Positions 19,396 through 29,748 of a stretch of DNA of 64,000 bases are shown here, piece by piece. Source of the stretch: Pelagicoccus sp. SDUM812003 (GTDB lineage Bacteria > Verrucomicrobiota > Verrucomicrobiia > Opitutales > Opitutaceae). Position 1 is the stretch's first letter, and every line of letters begins with the position of its first letter. Position numbers and translations under genes: made by a program. Below the pieces are notes generated by a model. That model was not told the origin of the DNA and ran no database searches. It saw only the letters and a program-made list of their open reading frames with translations. The stretch is from assembly GCF_031127815.1 (NCBI RefSeq), contig NZ_JARXHY010000002.1, forward strand, positions 372,001 to 436,000, read 5' to 3'.

Positions 19396-20034
19396 CTACA
19401 TTCTTGCGGCGAGCTTCTGGTAGCGATCGAAGAGCTGAGATCGCTGAGCGAGCAGCTCGTCGGCCTGCGGGTCGACTTCCTTCATGCCCTCGAATACCGC
19501 CTTTTGAAACTCCTCCTGGCTCTCCTGGATTTCCTCCTGGGCAGCTACGCTCTGCACCACCGGATTGATCTGCGTGCGCAGGGTACGAAACTCTTCGATC
19601 TTCTCGTTGATCTCCGGACTCCGCTCCATCGCAGGCATTCTCAGCTCAGGGTGGTCCTTTAGCTCTTCCACCAGCTGATCCTGACGCTGAAACTTGTTTT
19701 CCATCTCTGGATTGTGAGCGATAGCCGCTTGGCGGAGCTCCTTGAAAAACTCGTCCTGAGCCGCCTGGAGCTCCTCGCTCTGCATGGCCTTGTCCTCGAT
19801 CTCCTGGATCTTCGCTTCCACGACCTGCAGCTGCTGACGCACCTCGATCAATTCCTCCTGGACCTCCGGATTCGCAGCCGCCTCCTCAGGTTGCATTTCC
19901 ATACCGCTGGATTGCGCATTGCTCTGTCCTACCGCAGTTCCAACAAAAAGCCCGATCGAAGCGAACGCGGCTAAAGCCTTTTTGAGCCCTTGCCCCAGTC
20001 TTTCTGCAAAATCTTGGTTCTTAGTGAGTAACAT
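19396..20034 (-). CDS. Secreted coiled-coil protein of unknown function
   Basis: 212 residues from ATG 20034. The signal-like N-terminus has a basic part ending GQGLKK, then [17 protein letters not shown] and a likely cut after SNAQ. The mature part is rich in Glu, Gln and Arg with heptad character ([20 protein letters not shown]) and almost no Cys, Trp or Gly, pointing to an elongated helical periplasmic protein. It has repeated sets of the form Q-EEF-KE. A chaperone-like (Skp/Spy-like) or envelope-scaffold role is conceivable but not supported by any motif. It is divergent from serC; the frame is open further upstream (to 20223), where no good start is seen. Confidence 0.65.
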   Translation of the reverse strand: MLLTKNQDFAERLGQGLKKALAAFASIGLFVGTAVGQSNAQSSGMEMQPEEAAANPEVQEELIEVRQQLQVVEAKIQEIEDKAMQSEELQAAQDEFFKELRQAAIAHNPEMENKFQRQDQLVEELKDHPELRMPAMERSPEINEKIEEFRTLRTQINPVVQSVAAQEEIQESQEEFQKAVFEGMKEVDPQADELLAQRSQLFDRYQKLAARM

Positions 20035-20260
20035 AGTTGGTGTCTCCGTTTTCAGTTGTTTGTATTGGTCGTTCTCCTCCTTTTTTCCAAAGGATGCGAC
20101 CCGACTACGGACTCCTCTCTTCATTTCCCGTTCCAACCTCTCTCCGCCGAATTCCCAGCTGCTGCTCTCGCAGCGAGACTCAAGTTCGCGTCCGCCGCCT
20201 ATCATTGACAGCGGCCAGCGCAACGCCTACTCATCTCGCTCCTTCAACCAAAGTCAGAGA

Positions 20261-21412
<1,152 letters not shown>

Positions 21413-21449
21413 CCTCGCTTCATCTCGGAAACTTCATTTCAGACCTTCG

Positions 21450-21479
21450 AAACGCCTCGCCCACCCGCGAGGCGTTTTT
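21450..21479. terminator. Terminator between serC and the DUF1275 gene
   Basis: AAACGCCTCGC / GCGAGGCGTTT pair perfectly around a 6-nt loop, followed by T's on the + strand; the A's before the stem could serve the opposite strand as well. Confidence 0.85.
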
Positions 21480-21520
21480 CTTGATTGCGCCGAGCCTCCC
21501 GAGCATGCGCCTCGGATTCG

Positions 21521-22201
21521 TCAGGAGATCCCAAAGTAAAGACGCTTCGCCAGACTCCAGCCCATTCCGCCAATCAAATAGCCAAAGCCCGCCACGAGCA
21601 GCCAGTGGGACTGCAGGTGGTACGAGCCGAACGCTCCCGCCAACGATCCGAGAAAAAACGATAGCGAAAGAAAAAACGGCACCCCGATTCGCCAGCCTTC
21701 GATGTTTCGGCTACGGGAGCGCATGCCGAGCATCACTCCCAAATCCGTCAGCAAGCCTGTCACATGCGTCGTGCGCAAGATGGAGCCGCGATACCGAGTC
21801 GCCAAAGCGTTCTGCAAGCCACAGGCTACTCCCGATAGGCCGATGGCCGCCTCCACACTCCAGTCCATCAGCCCGAAAGCCAACAGCAGCATCAGTCCGA
21901 TGCCGCTGATCACGCGGCCATAGGGCTTTCTCATTTCCAGCTTGGACGCATGTAGTAAATAACCGGATACAAACGCGCCAGCGATAAACCCTAGCGTTGC
22001 CAGCCCCACTCGAGCCAAGCTTCGTCCAACGGCCGTGTCGATCGAAGAGAGTTCGATCGCTACCCGCGTCAGGTCACCTGTCAAATGGCTCACCGAAGCG
22101 CCGGTCTGCAGGATGAAGCCCACATTCACAAACGCGGCTCCAAACGCGAGGAAACAGCCTCCGAGCAACACGTGCCTTGGACTGATCTCATGGACCATCA
22201 T
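21521..22201 (-). CDS. DUF1275 (YoaK-family) membrane protein
   Basis: 226 residues with about six hydrophobic segments. The N-terminal part (FGAAFVNVGFILQTGASVSHLTGDLTR) matches the DUF1275 signature, in which a GxxxxxHxTG-type motif lies in the first loop; later GVACGLQNALATRYRGSILRTTHVTGLLTDLG is also family-typical. Function is not established; transport has been suggested for the family. It shares its upstream region with no divergent gene and may be read from the FAD-oxidase promoter, whose stop is 25 bp upstream. Confidence 0.85.
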   Translation of the reverse strand: MMVHEISPRHVLLGGCFLAFGAAFVNVGFILQTGASVSHLTGDLTRVAIELSSIDTAVGRSLARVGLATLGFIAGAFVSGYLLHASKLEMRKPYGRVISGIGLMLLLAFGLMDWSVEAAIGLSGVACGLQNALATRYRGSILRTTHVTGLLTDLGVMLGMRSRSRNIEGWRIGVPFFLSLSFFLGSLAGAFGSYHLQSHWLLVAGFGYLIGGMGWSLAKRLYFGIS

Positions 22202-22226
22202 GCCTTCGAAGTCTCCGTTGATCTGT

Positions 22227-23693
22227 TCAGGCCTTCGGCAGGATCGGCTTCTTGTCCCACGGCAGGTTCACCTTCTCCGGGCGTTTTCCCCAGACCTCGT
22301 ATTCATCGAACAACTTCGCTGGATTTAAAATGCCTTTCGGATCCAAGGCCTTCTTGATCGCCCGCATGGCAGCCATTTCCGCCTCGTTTCGGGCGTATTT
22401 CATGAACGGCGTCTTCGCCAAACCGATTCCGTGCTCGCCCGAAATGGTGCCGCCGAGAGCGACGACTTTCTTCATGAGATCGTTCACCGCCCCCTTCGCC
22501 CGACGTCGCTGATCTTCGTCGTCGCGATAGTACATGATGTTCACGTGGAAGTTTCCATCCGCGGCATGCCCGAAGGTCGGCATGGACAGCTTCCACTTCT
22601 TCTGCAGCTGCTTGAGGAACCGGGCGAACTTGGCCTGGCTTTCCAGCGGCACCACGATGTCCTCGTTTATCTTGGCGTCGCCCAGCGCGAACATCGCCCC
22701 GCTGCACTTGCGCCGCACCGACCAAAGCGTGTCCGTTTGAGCCGCAGTCTTCGCTTCACGATACGCGAGTCCATAGGCTTTCGCCCACTCGATCGCTTTT
22801 TTCTTATCTTCGCGCAGCACGCTAGCCGGACCGTCAAACTCGACCAAAAGCAAGGGTTTGAGCGAAAGTCCCTTGAAGAGCTTCACACCCGCGATCTCCT
22901 CCGCGCAGTAAACCGAGTTCGTATCCAGAAACTCCAGGATAGACGGATTCTGCCCTGCGAGAAGCAAACGCTGCACCGCCTCCAGAGCCTTGAGGTCGTT
23001 TTCGAAGGCCACCAGCACCGTCCAGGTCTTTTCGGGTTTGGGCAGCAGACGAAGCACAGCCTTGGTGACCACTCCGAGCGTGCCCTCGCTGCCGATCCAA
23101 AGATCGCGCACGTTATAGCCCGTAGCGAACTTCTTGTATTCACCTCCCCATGACACCTTTTCTCCCGTGGGTAGGTAGCCCTCCAACGCCAGAATGAAAT
23201 CGCGAGTGACGCCGTATTTGGCGCAACGCATGCCTCCCGCGTTGCAAGCCACGTTTCCCCCGATGGTGCAGTACTTTTGCGAGGAAGGGTCCGGAGGATA
23301 AAACAGCCCTTGCGCTTCCGCCGCGTCCTGAATGTCCTTCACCACCGCCCCTGGCTGCACCACCGCCATGGACTTGCCTTTCAGTATCTTGATCCGGTTC
23401 ATCCTGGAAACGTCCAATACCCAGCCGCCCTTGATCGGAGAAGCCGAACCGGTGAGCGAGGTGCCAGCGCCCCGCGTAGTGACCGGAATGCCAAAGTCGT
23501 TGGCCAGCTTCAGCGTCGTTTCCACGTCCCTCTCGCTGCGAGCGAGAACCAGCGCCTCATAGGCGAACGACAGCTTGCTGCTGTCGAAGGACGCCATGTA
23601 CTTGGATGCTTCGTCGAGCTTGACCTTGCGACTGCCGAGCGTTTCCAGCAAAGCCTCGGTAGCCTTTTGAAATTTCTTCGATGCGCGTGACAT
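22227..23693 (-). CDS. FAD-linked oxidase, glycolate oxidase GlcD / D-lactate dehydrogenase type
   Basis: 488 residues from ATG 23693 (a TTG at 23714 adds seven). Flavoprotein oxidising a 2-hydroxyacid. The PCMH-type FAD-binding domain carries VTTRGAGTSLTGSASPIKGG and CTIGGNVACNAGGMRCAKYG; the C-terminal FAD-oxidase domain holds FGHAADGNFHVNI and GEHGIGLAKTPFM with its substrate histidines. No GlcE/GlcF iron-sulfur subunit is adjacent, which leaves the electron acceptor open. Glycolate would fit a photosynthate-rich habitat, but D-lactate or 2-hydroxyglutarate are equally possible from sequence. Confidence 0.88.
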   Translation of the reverse strand: MSRASKKFQKATEALLETLGSRKVKLDEASKYMASFDSSKLSFAYEALVLARSERDVETTLKLANDFGIPVTTRGAGTSLTGSASPIKGGWVLDVSRMNRIKILKGKSMAVVQPGAVVKDIQDAAEAQGLFYPPDPSSQKYCTIGGNVACNAGGMRCAKYGVTRDFILALEGYLPTGEKVSWGGEYKKFATGYNVRDLWIGSEGTLGVVTKAVLRLLPKPEKTWTVLVAFENDLKALEAVQRLLLAGQNPSILEFLDTNSVYCAEEIAGVKLFKGLSLKPLLLVEFDGPASVLREDKKKAIEWAKAYGLAYREAKTAAQTDTLWSVRRKCSGAMFALGDAKINEDIVVPLESQAKFARFLKQLQKKWKLSMPTFGHAADGNFHVNIMYYRDDEDQRRRAKGAVNDLMKKVVALGGTISGEHGIGLAKTPFMKYARNEAEMAAMRAIKKALDPKGILNPAKLFDEYEVWGKRPEKVNLPWDKKPILPKA

Positions 23694-23751
23694 AAAGGCC
23701 GCATCAAGAGTCAAGCGGGCCTGTTTGGCAACCCCGCAAAGGTGGAACCGC

Positions 23752-25278
23752 CTATCGCAGCAAGGCCCGCCACTTGAGCCCCGAGAAATGGATGACCGCG
23801 AAATAAAGCCCCGATCCGACCAGGATCAATCCCCCGACCGTCGCCAGCAAGGCTCCCAGCCCATCGCCGAACCAAACGACGAAGAGCGACCGACCAAACC
23901 AAACGCCTACGCCCATCAGGGCCGCAGCGATAGCTATTCGAGCCGAGTCCGCAAGCAGCTCGCGAAGACGCGTATCCAAATTCTTTCGACGCAAGGCCAG
24001 GTGCAGCAAAACCGCTTGAGCGATGGCCGCGAAATTGCTCGCGATGGCTAGGCCGACCGCCCCAAATCGCTTCATCAAGGCCAGACTCAACGCTATGTTC
24101 ACAACGAATGCGAGCGCTGCTACCCTGACTGGCGTTTGCGTGTCCTTGAGCGAGAAGAATGCCCGCGTCTCCACCGAAACAAAGGAATAAAACGGCATGC
24201 CGATGGCGAAAACCACCACTAGCGGGATGGTGGACGCGGTATCCTCTTCCGAGAAAAGCCCCCGCTGGAAAAGCAGGTCGATGATCTCCGGAGCCAGCAC
24301 GGCCAAACCCACCGCCGATGGCAGCGCGAAGAGCAGGCAGAGCAGGATGCCGCGTTTATACGTTTCCGCGAAAGCGGACATCCGATTCGCGGCAATGGCC
24401 TGGGACAAGGCCGGAAAGATCACGGTGGAAATGGCGATGGCGAAGACTCCGACCGGTAGCTCCACCAAGCGATTCGCGTAGTACAACAAGGAGGCCGCGG
24501 CGTCGCTCACGTAAAACGCCAGCCCGCGACTGACAATGATATTGATCTGAAAGACCGCGGCTCCGAAAATCCCCGGAACCGTGAGCAGAGCGACCTCGCG
24601 CAACTTGGGCGAGACTCCGAGGTCGAACTCCGGTCTCCACCCTTCCTTGAGCAAAGCCACGGCTGGCACCACCATCTGCAGAGCCCCACCAACCATGGCG
24701 CCTCCACAAAGCCAATACGTCCGGCTTTCGATATCGCCCGCAAGCCACCAGCCTCCGATTCCCAACGCCACCACCATGCTGACGTTCAGCCAAACCGCGG
24801 TGAGTGCGGGAATACCGAAGCGGGCGAAGAGGTTCAATACGGCAGCGAAAACCGCCGCCACGCAAATGAGCAGGATGTAGGGAAAGACGACCTTGCCCAA
24901 GTTCGCAGCGATTACCCACTTTTCGGATACGGAGGAATGGCTCAGCATGGCGAACCCTAGCCAGGCCAGAACAATCAATGTCGCGCAGATGAGGATCAAC
25001 CAGCTTAGCGTCTTGTTGACCAGACGATGCACCGCGTCCCGTCCGTTCGTCTCCAACTCGTCGCTGAGATTCGGCATCAGAGCCGCGGTCAGCGCCCCTT
25101 CGCCCAATAGGCGTCTAAAGAGATTGGGAAGCGTGAATGCGATGATGAAAGCCGAGTTCCAGACCGAGGTCCCCAGCATGGCGCTCGTCATCATGTCTCG
25201 CACCAAACCCGCCACCCGCGAAAGCATGGTGAACGACGACACGAGACCGATCTTGGAAACGAGCTGGGAAAAGGCCAT
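23752..25278 (-). CDS. murJ: MurJ, lipid II flippase
   Basis: 508 residues from ATG 25278, with about 14 hydrophobic segments, normal for MurJ (MviN). It moves lipid II across the inner membrane for peptidoglycan synthesis. Seen: the N-terminal TMLSRVAGLVRDMMTSAMLG, FIIAFTLPNLFRRLLGEGALTAALMP with the functionally important Arg residues, and YYANRLVELPVGVFAIAISTVIFPALS. A further in-frame start at 25320 lies 14 codons upstream. Neighbours do not include mur genes. Peptidoglycan synthesis is thus indicated for this organism. Confidence 0.95.
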   Translation of the reverse strand: MAFSQLVSKIGLVSSFTMLSRVAGLVRDMMTSAMLGTSVWNSAFIIAFTLPNLFRRLLGEGALTAALMPNLSDELETNGRDAVHRLVNKTLSWLILICATLIVLAWLGFAMLSHSSVSEKWVIAANLGKVVFPYILLICVAAVFAAVLNLFARFGIPALTAVWLNVSMVVALGIGGWWLAGDIESRTYWLCGGAMVGGALQMVVPAVALLKEGWRPEFDLGVSPKLREVALLTVPGIFGAAVFQINIIVSRGLAFYVSDAAASLLYYANRLVELPVGVFAIAISTVIFPALSQAIAANRMSAFAETYKRGILLCLLFALPSAVGLAVLAPEIIDLLFQRGLFSEEDTASTIPLVVVFAIGMPFYSFVSVETRAFFSLKDTQTPVRVAALAFVVNIALSLALMKRFGAVGLAIASNFAAIAQAVLLHLALRRKNLDTRLRELLADSARIAIAAALMGVGVWFGRSLFVVWFGDGLGALLATVGGLILVGSGLYFAVIHFSGLKWRALLR

Positions 25279-25392
25279 TGGCCGGTTATGATTCAGGCTA
25301 TTTGCAGAGCTGCAAGCCATTTGCTGCAGCTCGTATTTTCAGATCCGATACACCGATCGGCACTGGCGCCCCCCTCGCTCGACTCCCTTCCG

Positions 25393-26079
25393 CTAGGAGG
25401 CGCGACGGAGGCCGACCTCCACGATCATCTTGTCCGACTCGAGCTCGATGCTTTTGATGTTCTGCCACATTTCGACGAAGTCTTCCGGCCACTCCGTACT
25501 GGCGAGCTTTGACGAGATCATAGAAGAGATCATTCCTCCGACGGCGGGCACGGGCAAGGAATTCACCCGCATGCTATCGATCACCAGCTCCGGTCCAGCC
25601 TCCGAGTTCTCAAAGTGAAGCCGAGCCTGCACCAGCATCTCGAAGCGATCGCCCGTCGGGTTCATGACCACCTTCACGCTCGCGTGCATCACGTCCCCGT
25701 CGATGCGCACATTGAAATTTTCAAGGCTCGTCGAGCTCTCCTCCGCGTCGTCAGCGCCTTCCTTCTCCGGCTCGAGGCTGCCGATGAAATAGTTGATCTC
25801 CTCTTCGGAAAAGGAAACGGGGCCGGGGGTGCGTCGTTGGATTCTGGAGACGGCGCTGCGAGCGTTGGTCGTTTCCGCAGCCGCCTTTCGACCGGCTTTG
25901 AAGTCCGTACCGTAGTCCCCCAGCTTTCGCGGCGCGTCCGCGTCCGGCAATTTGGATACAGCGTTGACTGGCTCTGTGATCAGTAGCCAGATCCCCAGCA
26001 AGACGCCGAGAGAAACGCCGGAGCAACCTGTCATGATAACGGATAGAAGCGTCGGCTCCTTGGGCTTAAGTTTTTTCAT
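25393..26079 (-). CDS. Membrane-anchored protein of unknown function
   Basis: 228 residues. A single N-terminal transmembrane helix (SVSLGVLLGIWLLI region) is preceded by a basic stretch, so the rest should face the periplasm. The body has PVSFSEEEINYFIGSL, a form often found at the start of small lipid-binding or assembly-type beta domains, an acidic low-complexity linker (EKEGADDAEESS), and then strands with alternating pattern (FNVRIDGDVMHASVKVVM). No family is recognised with certainty. The DUF4013-type gene lies 20 bp upstream in the same direction, so the two probably form a unit. Confidence 0.65.
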   Translation of the reverse strand: MKKLKPKEPTLLSVIMTGCSGVSLGVLLGIWLLITEPVNAVSKLPDADAPRKLGDYGTDFKAGRKAAAETTNARSAVSRIQRRTPGPVSFSEEEINYFIGSLEPEKEGADDAEESSTSLENFNVRIDGDVMHASVKVVMNPTGDRFEMLVQARLHFENSEAGPELVIDSMRVNSLPVPAVGGMISSMISSKLASTEWPEDFVEMWQNIKSIELESDKMIVEVGLRRAS

Positions 26080-26099
26080 ACAAACAAGGATTCAAATGG

Positions 26100-26678
26100 T
26101 TAGGAGCGCTTCTCCAGATCGCGAAACGCGTATCCCATAAGGTAGAAATAGAAAATGCCGCCGAAGAAGAACGCGATGGGGATCAGCGGCCAGCCGAGAA
26201 GGCAGATGCCGAGATAGGCCAAGGTCGGAACCACGTACTGCACCGCTGCACCCTTGAGCATCAGGCCGAGAGCCTCCACGTTGAAGCAGTCCGCGATATC
26301 CTGCTTGACCATGTAGAGATAGAGGGCTGCGCTGAGCAGAGGTCCCACGATGAATACGACCGGGATCAAGGGGATTTGAGCGATCAGCCCGTCAAAGGTG
26401 AAATAGGTGCAGGCGGCCACTAGGCCCAGCGGCAGACCGGCGAAGATGAGGCCAATCACCAGAAAGCGGAGGCCATCGAGAAACAGCCCTTTCAGGTCGT
26501 CCCATTCCGGCAAGGCCATCTCTCGCCCTCGTTTGCCCATCGCGAACACCTGATACAGATAGCCCAGCACCAGAAAGTTGACGATTGGGATGATGCTGAG
26601 GACGGCGCCGATGGCGCACTTCTTCAGCCAGGTGCTATCTGAAAAGACGCGTTTAGATACTTGCTCGATCGTGGGCAT
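26100..26678 (-). CDS. DUF4013-like integral membrane protein
   Basis: 192 residues from ATG 26678. About five hydrophobic segments; the beginning KKCAIGAVLSIIPIVNFLVLGYLYQV and PEWDDLKGLFLDGLRFLVIGLI resemble the DUF4013 family, whose function is unknown. It precedes the anchored protein at 25393 by 20 bp. Divergent from ispA, whose start is 47 bp away, so promoters must overlap tightly. Confidence 0.7.
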   Translation of the reverse strand: MPTIEQVSKRVFSDSTWLKKCAIGAVLSIIPIVNFLVLGYLYQVFAMGKRGREMALPEWDDLKGLFLDGLRFLVIGLIFAGLPLGLVAACTYFTFDGLIAQIPLIPVVFIVGPLLSAALYLYMVKQDIADCFNVEALGLMLKGAAVQYVVPTLAYLGICLLGWPLIPIAFFFGGIFYFYLMGYAFRDLEKRS

Positions 26679-26725
26679 TTCGAATGCTGGTGTTAATAAT
26701 AACGTTTCCAATACGCGCATTTCAA

Positions 26726-27604
26726 ATGGAGTTCAAAGAGAAATTACGGGCATACCAGAGCCAGGTTGAGTCAGCTATAGGCGAATACCTACCCGCTGAG
26801 GGCACGCGTCCAAGCCGTATCCACCAAGCCATGCGCTACAGCATGCAAGCCGGCGGAAAGCGCCTAAGGCCCGTATTGGTGCTCAGCGCCGCGGAACTCT
26901 TCGCCGGAAAAACGGATCCCACGCCCGCAGCCATCGCCGTCGAGTGCCTGCATACCTATTCCCTCATCCACGACGATCTGCCCTCCATCGACAACGCCGA
27001 CCTGCGCCGCGGCGCCGCGACCTCCCACAAGCAGTTCGACGAAGCCACCGCAGTGCTGGCGGGCGACGCCTTGCTGACCTACGCCTTTCAGCTCATCGCC
27101 CGTCACTACAAAAGCCAGCCTAGCCTGTGCGCAGGCTTGGTCTCGGAGCTCAGCGAAACCGCCGGCAGCGAGCGATTGATCGGCGGCCAGGTCGAGGACA
27201 TCCTGGGCGAAGGAGCTCCCCTCTCGGAAGACACCTTGAACTTCATCCACCTGAACAAGACCTCCGCCCTCATCGAATGCTGCCTGGTCATGGGCGGCAT
27301 CATCGGCGAGGCCAGCGACGCTCAGCGGGATACGCTGCGGGCGTTCGGACGAGAAATCGGCATCGCCTTTCAAATCATCGACGACATTCTCGACGCCACC
27401 AGCGACGCCGAAACCTTGGGCAAAAACACCGGTTCCGACGCCGAGCTGGAGAAAACGACCTACGTCAAGCTGCACGGCTTGCAGCGGTCGCGCGACATCG
27501 CTCATCAGCGCACCCAAAAAGCGATCCAGCTCTGCCAATCTCTGCCCGGGGACACCAGTTTCCTCGTAGGCCTCGCGTCCTACCTGGAAAACCGTATCCG
27601 ATAG
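26726..27604 (+). CDS. ispA: Polyprenyl synthetase, farnesyl (or geranylgeranyl) diphosphate synthase
   Basis: 292 residues, typical of short-chain all-trans prenyltransferases. It condenses isopentenyl diphosphate with allylic diphosphates for quinones, carotenoids and lipid carriers. The first Asp-rich motif is HDDLPSIDNADLRRG (DDxxxxD form, as in bacterial FPP synthases), the second is FQIIDDILD; GGKRLRPVL near the N-terminus binds diphosphate. ATG 26726 gives MEFKEKLRAYQ. The next gene starts 5 bp after its stop, so a glycosyltransferase is probably co-translated. Confidence 0.9.
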   Translation: MEFKEKLRAYQSQVESAIGEYLPAEGTRPSRIHQAMRYSMQAGGKRLRPVLVLSAAELFAGKTDPTPAAIAVECLHTYSLIHDDLPSIDNADLRRGAATSHKQFDEATAVLAGDALLTYAFQLIARHYKSQPSLCAGLVSELSETAGSERLIGGQVEDILGEGAPLSEDTLNFIHLNKTSALIECCLVMGGIIGEASDAQRDTLRAFGREIGIAFQIIDDILDATSDAETLGKNTGSDAELEKTTYVKLHGLQRSRDIAHQRTQKAIQLCQSLPGDTSFLVGLASYLENRIR

Positions 27605-27609
27605 CCCGG

Positions 27610-28458
27610 ATGCCGGCATCGCCTCGCATTTCCTTCGTCTCGGCCCTGCACAACTGCCTGCCGCTCACCCAGGCCATGCTGCGCAGCCTCGAGAACACGG
27701 TTTCTCTCGAGGACAAGGAGATCGTGCTGGTGGACGATCGATCCAGCGACGATACACCGGCCTTTCTGGACGACTACCAAAAGCGGCCCAACGTCACCGT
27801 GCTGCGAAACGCCCAAAACCTCGGTTTCGCCGCCTCCAACAACCTCGGAGCCGCAGCTTCCAAAGGCGACATCCTGGTCCTGCTCAACAATGACCTGGAG
27901 CTGACCCCTGGCTGGCTGGAGCCGATGCTCTCCCTGCTGGAATCGCTGCCTGACGCGGGCGCCGTGGGAAACGTGCAGCGAAACCTGGAAACCGGTCTGG
28001 TCGATCACGCGGGCATCTTCTTCGGCTTGGACGGCATGCCGACCCACGCTCACAAAAATCGCCGCAATCCCCCCAAGGGCCCGTGGATCGAGCGCAACGC
28101 GGTCACCGCAGCCTGCATGGCCATCCGGAAGCGCGACTTTCAGAGCGTGGGCGGGTTCGACGAAAGCTACCGCAACGGCATGGAGGACGTCGATCTGTGC
28201 ATGAAACTGCGCCAGGCGGGCCGGCGGCTCTACGTCTCGCTAGAGAGTCGGATCGGACACCACATCAGCGTCTCGCCGGGACGAAACCTGAACAACGAGC
28301 GCAATACCGAGATCTTCCGCCTGCGCTGGAGCGAGTTCGCCAAACCTTTTGGCAAAGAAGAGTGGCCGCGCGAATACTTGCGACGCTACGCCCGCTACTG
28401 GTGGCGCATGGACCCGCCGCTCGCGGCAAAGGCGCTCTTTTTGCTGTTGTTTCGATAA
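27610..28458 (+). CDS. Family 2 glycosyltransferase
   Basis: 282 residues. A GT-A fold enzyme: nucleotide-sugar-binding IVLVDDRSSDDTP, NLGFAASNNLGAAASKGD, the metal-binding LLNNDLELTPGW (DxD-like), and the catalytic-acid region GGFDESYRNGMEDVDLCMKLRQAG with the ED pair. This layout is that of rhamnosyl/galactosyl-type transferases of cell-surface polysaccharides. No signal peptide or transmembrane segment is seen. It starts 5 bp after ispA and ends 70 bp before the alpha-oxoamine synthase. The acceptor is unknown. Confidence 0.87.
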   Translation: MPASPRISFVSALHNCLPLTQAMLRSLENTVSLEDKEIVLVDDRSSDDTPAFLDDYQKRPNVTVLRNAQNLGFAASNNLGAAASKGDILVLLNNDLELTPGWLEPMLSLLESLPDAGAVGNVQRNLETGLVDHAGIFFGLDGMPTHAHKNRRNPPKGPWIERNAVTAACMAIRKRDFQSVGGFDESYRNGMEDVDLCMKLRQAGRRLYVSLESRIGHHISVSPGRNLNNERNTEIFRLRWSEFAKPFGKEEWPREYLRRYARYWWRMDPPLAAKALFLLLFR

Positions 28459-28528
28459 AGGGAATCGGAATTGCCTTCAAATGCGTACCCATTCGCGCTA
28501 CCTGCTCCCTTTCCCGTATTCACGCTAG

Positions 28529-29728
28529 ATGATTAGGTCTCTCTTCCAGTCGAAAGCTCGCAACCCGATCCACGAGCGCTGTTCCAGCGACAGTTTCACC
28601 CAACTCCGCTCTAAATACGCCCTGTACTACCGCATCGCGGAAAAGCAGAACGGCACTCGCGTCACCGTGGACGGGAAGGATCTGGTGATGCTGGCGAGCA
28701 ACGAATACCTTGGTCTCTCCCAACATCCAAAAGTCATCGAAGCAGGAAAGACCGCCCTGGAAAAGTGGGGCAGCGGCACCATGGGAGCCCGCTCGGCCAA
28801 CGGCGGACGCGGCTTCCACCGAGAGCTCGAAGAGGAGCTGGCGGACTTTTTGGGCAAGCAGGCCTGCCACGTCTTTTCCGCCGGCTACCTGGCATGCATG
28901 GCGTCCATCACCGGATTCGCCCAGCGCGGAGACTGCGTGCTGGTGGACAAGAACATGCACTCCAGCGTGTGGGACGGCATCCGACTCTCCATGGCCAGCG
29001 TGGAACGCTTCTCCCACAACAGCGCCTCCCACCTCGCCAGTTTGCTCGAAGTGCTCGATCCGCAGCAAGCCAAGCTGCTGGCCATAGAGGGAGTCTACTC
29101 GATGGAAGGCCACATCGGCGACCTGCCGGCTCTGGTCGATCTGGCGGAGCAGCACCGCTGCTTCGTCAGCCTGGACGATGCCCATGGTCTAGGCGTCCTT
29201 GGGGAAAACGGTCGCGGCACGGCGGCCCATTTCGGACTCACGGAGAAGATAGACATCATCTGCGGCAGCCTCTCGAAATCCCTGGCCAGCACCGGCGGAT
29301 TCGTGGCCGGCGACGCCGAGCTCATCGAATTCATGCGCACCCACAGCAAGCAGTCCATCTTCAGCGCCGCGATCAGTCCCGCCCAAGCGGCTTGCGCTCA
29401 AGCGGCCTTGCGCGTGCTGCAGGAGGAGCCCGAGTGGAACCAGCGGCTCTGGGCGAACACCCGTCGCTACAAGGCCCTGCTGGACGAGCTGGGCCTCGAC
29501 ACCTGGCAAAGCGAAACCCCGGCCATCCCCATCGTGCTCGGCACCCGCGAAAAAGCGTACTACTTCTGGAAACGCCTCTGGGAAAAGGGCGTGTTCACCA
29601 TCATCTCCACCGCCCCAGGCGTTCCTCCCGGCAAGGACCTGGTTCGCACCGCCATCTCGGCGCGACACAGCGAGGAGGATTTCGAAATCATCGAGTCCGC
29701 CCTGCGCTACGCCGCCTCCAAAATGTGA
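28529..29728 (+). CDS. Alpha-oxoamine synthase (BioF / KBL / serine palmitoyltransferase superfamily)
   Basis: 399 residues. PLP-dependent condensation of an amino acid with an acyl-CoA. Visible: the NEYLGLSQHPKVIEAG start, GSGTMGARSANGGRGFHRELEEELA, the DDAHGLGVLGENGRGTA Asp loop, and the PLP-lysine motif GSLSKSLASTGGFVAG. BioF (8-amino-7-oxononanoate synthase) and 2-amino-3-ketobutyrate ligase share this fold. The residues do not settle the substrate; the absence of bio genes and a neighbouring glycosyltransferase keep a sphingolipid-type serine palmitoyltransferase possible, but that is inference. Confidence 0.8.
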   Translation: MIRSLFQSKARNPIHERCSSDSFTQLRSKYALYYRIAEKQNGTRVTVDGKDLVMLASNEYLGLSQHPKVIEAGKTALEKWGSGTMGARSANGGRGFHRELEEELADFLGKQACHVFSAGYLACMASITGFAQRGDCVLVDKNMHSSVWDGIRLSMASVERFSHNSASHLASLLEVLDPQQAKLLAIEGVYSMEGHIGDLPALVDLAEQHRCFVSLDDAHGLGVLGENGRGTAAHFGLTEKIDIICGSLSKSLASTGGFVAGDAELIEFMRTHSKQSIFSAAISPAQAACAQAALRVLQEEPEWNQRLWANTRRYKALLDELGLDTWQSETPAIPIVLGTREKAYYFWKRLWEKGVFTIISTAPGVPPGKDLVRTAISARHSEEDFEIIESALRYAASKM

Positions 29729-29748
29729 AACGGGGGGCGAGCGTCCGG

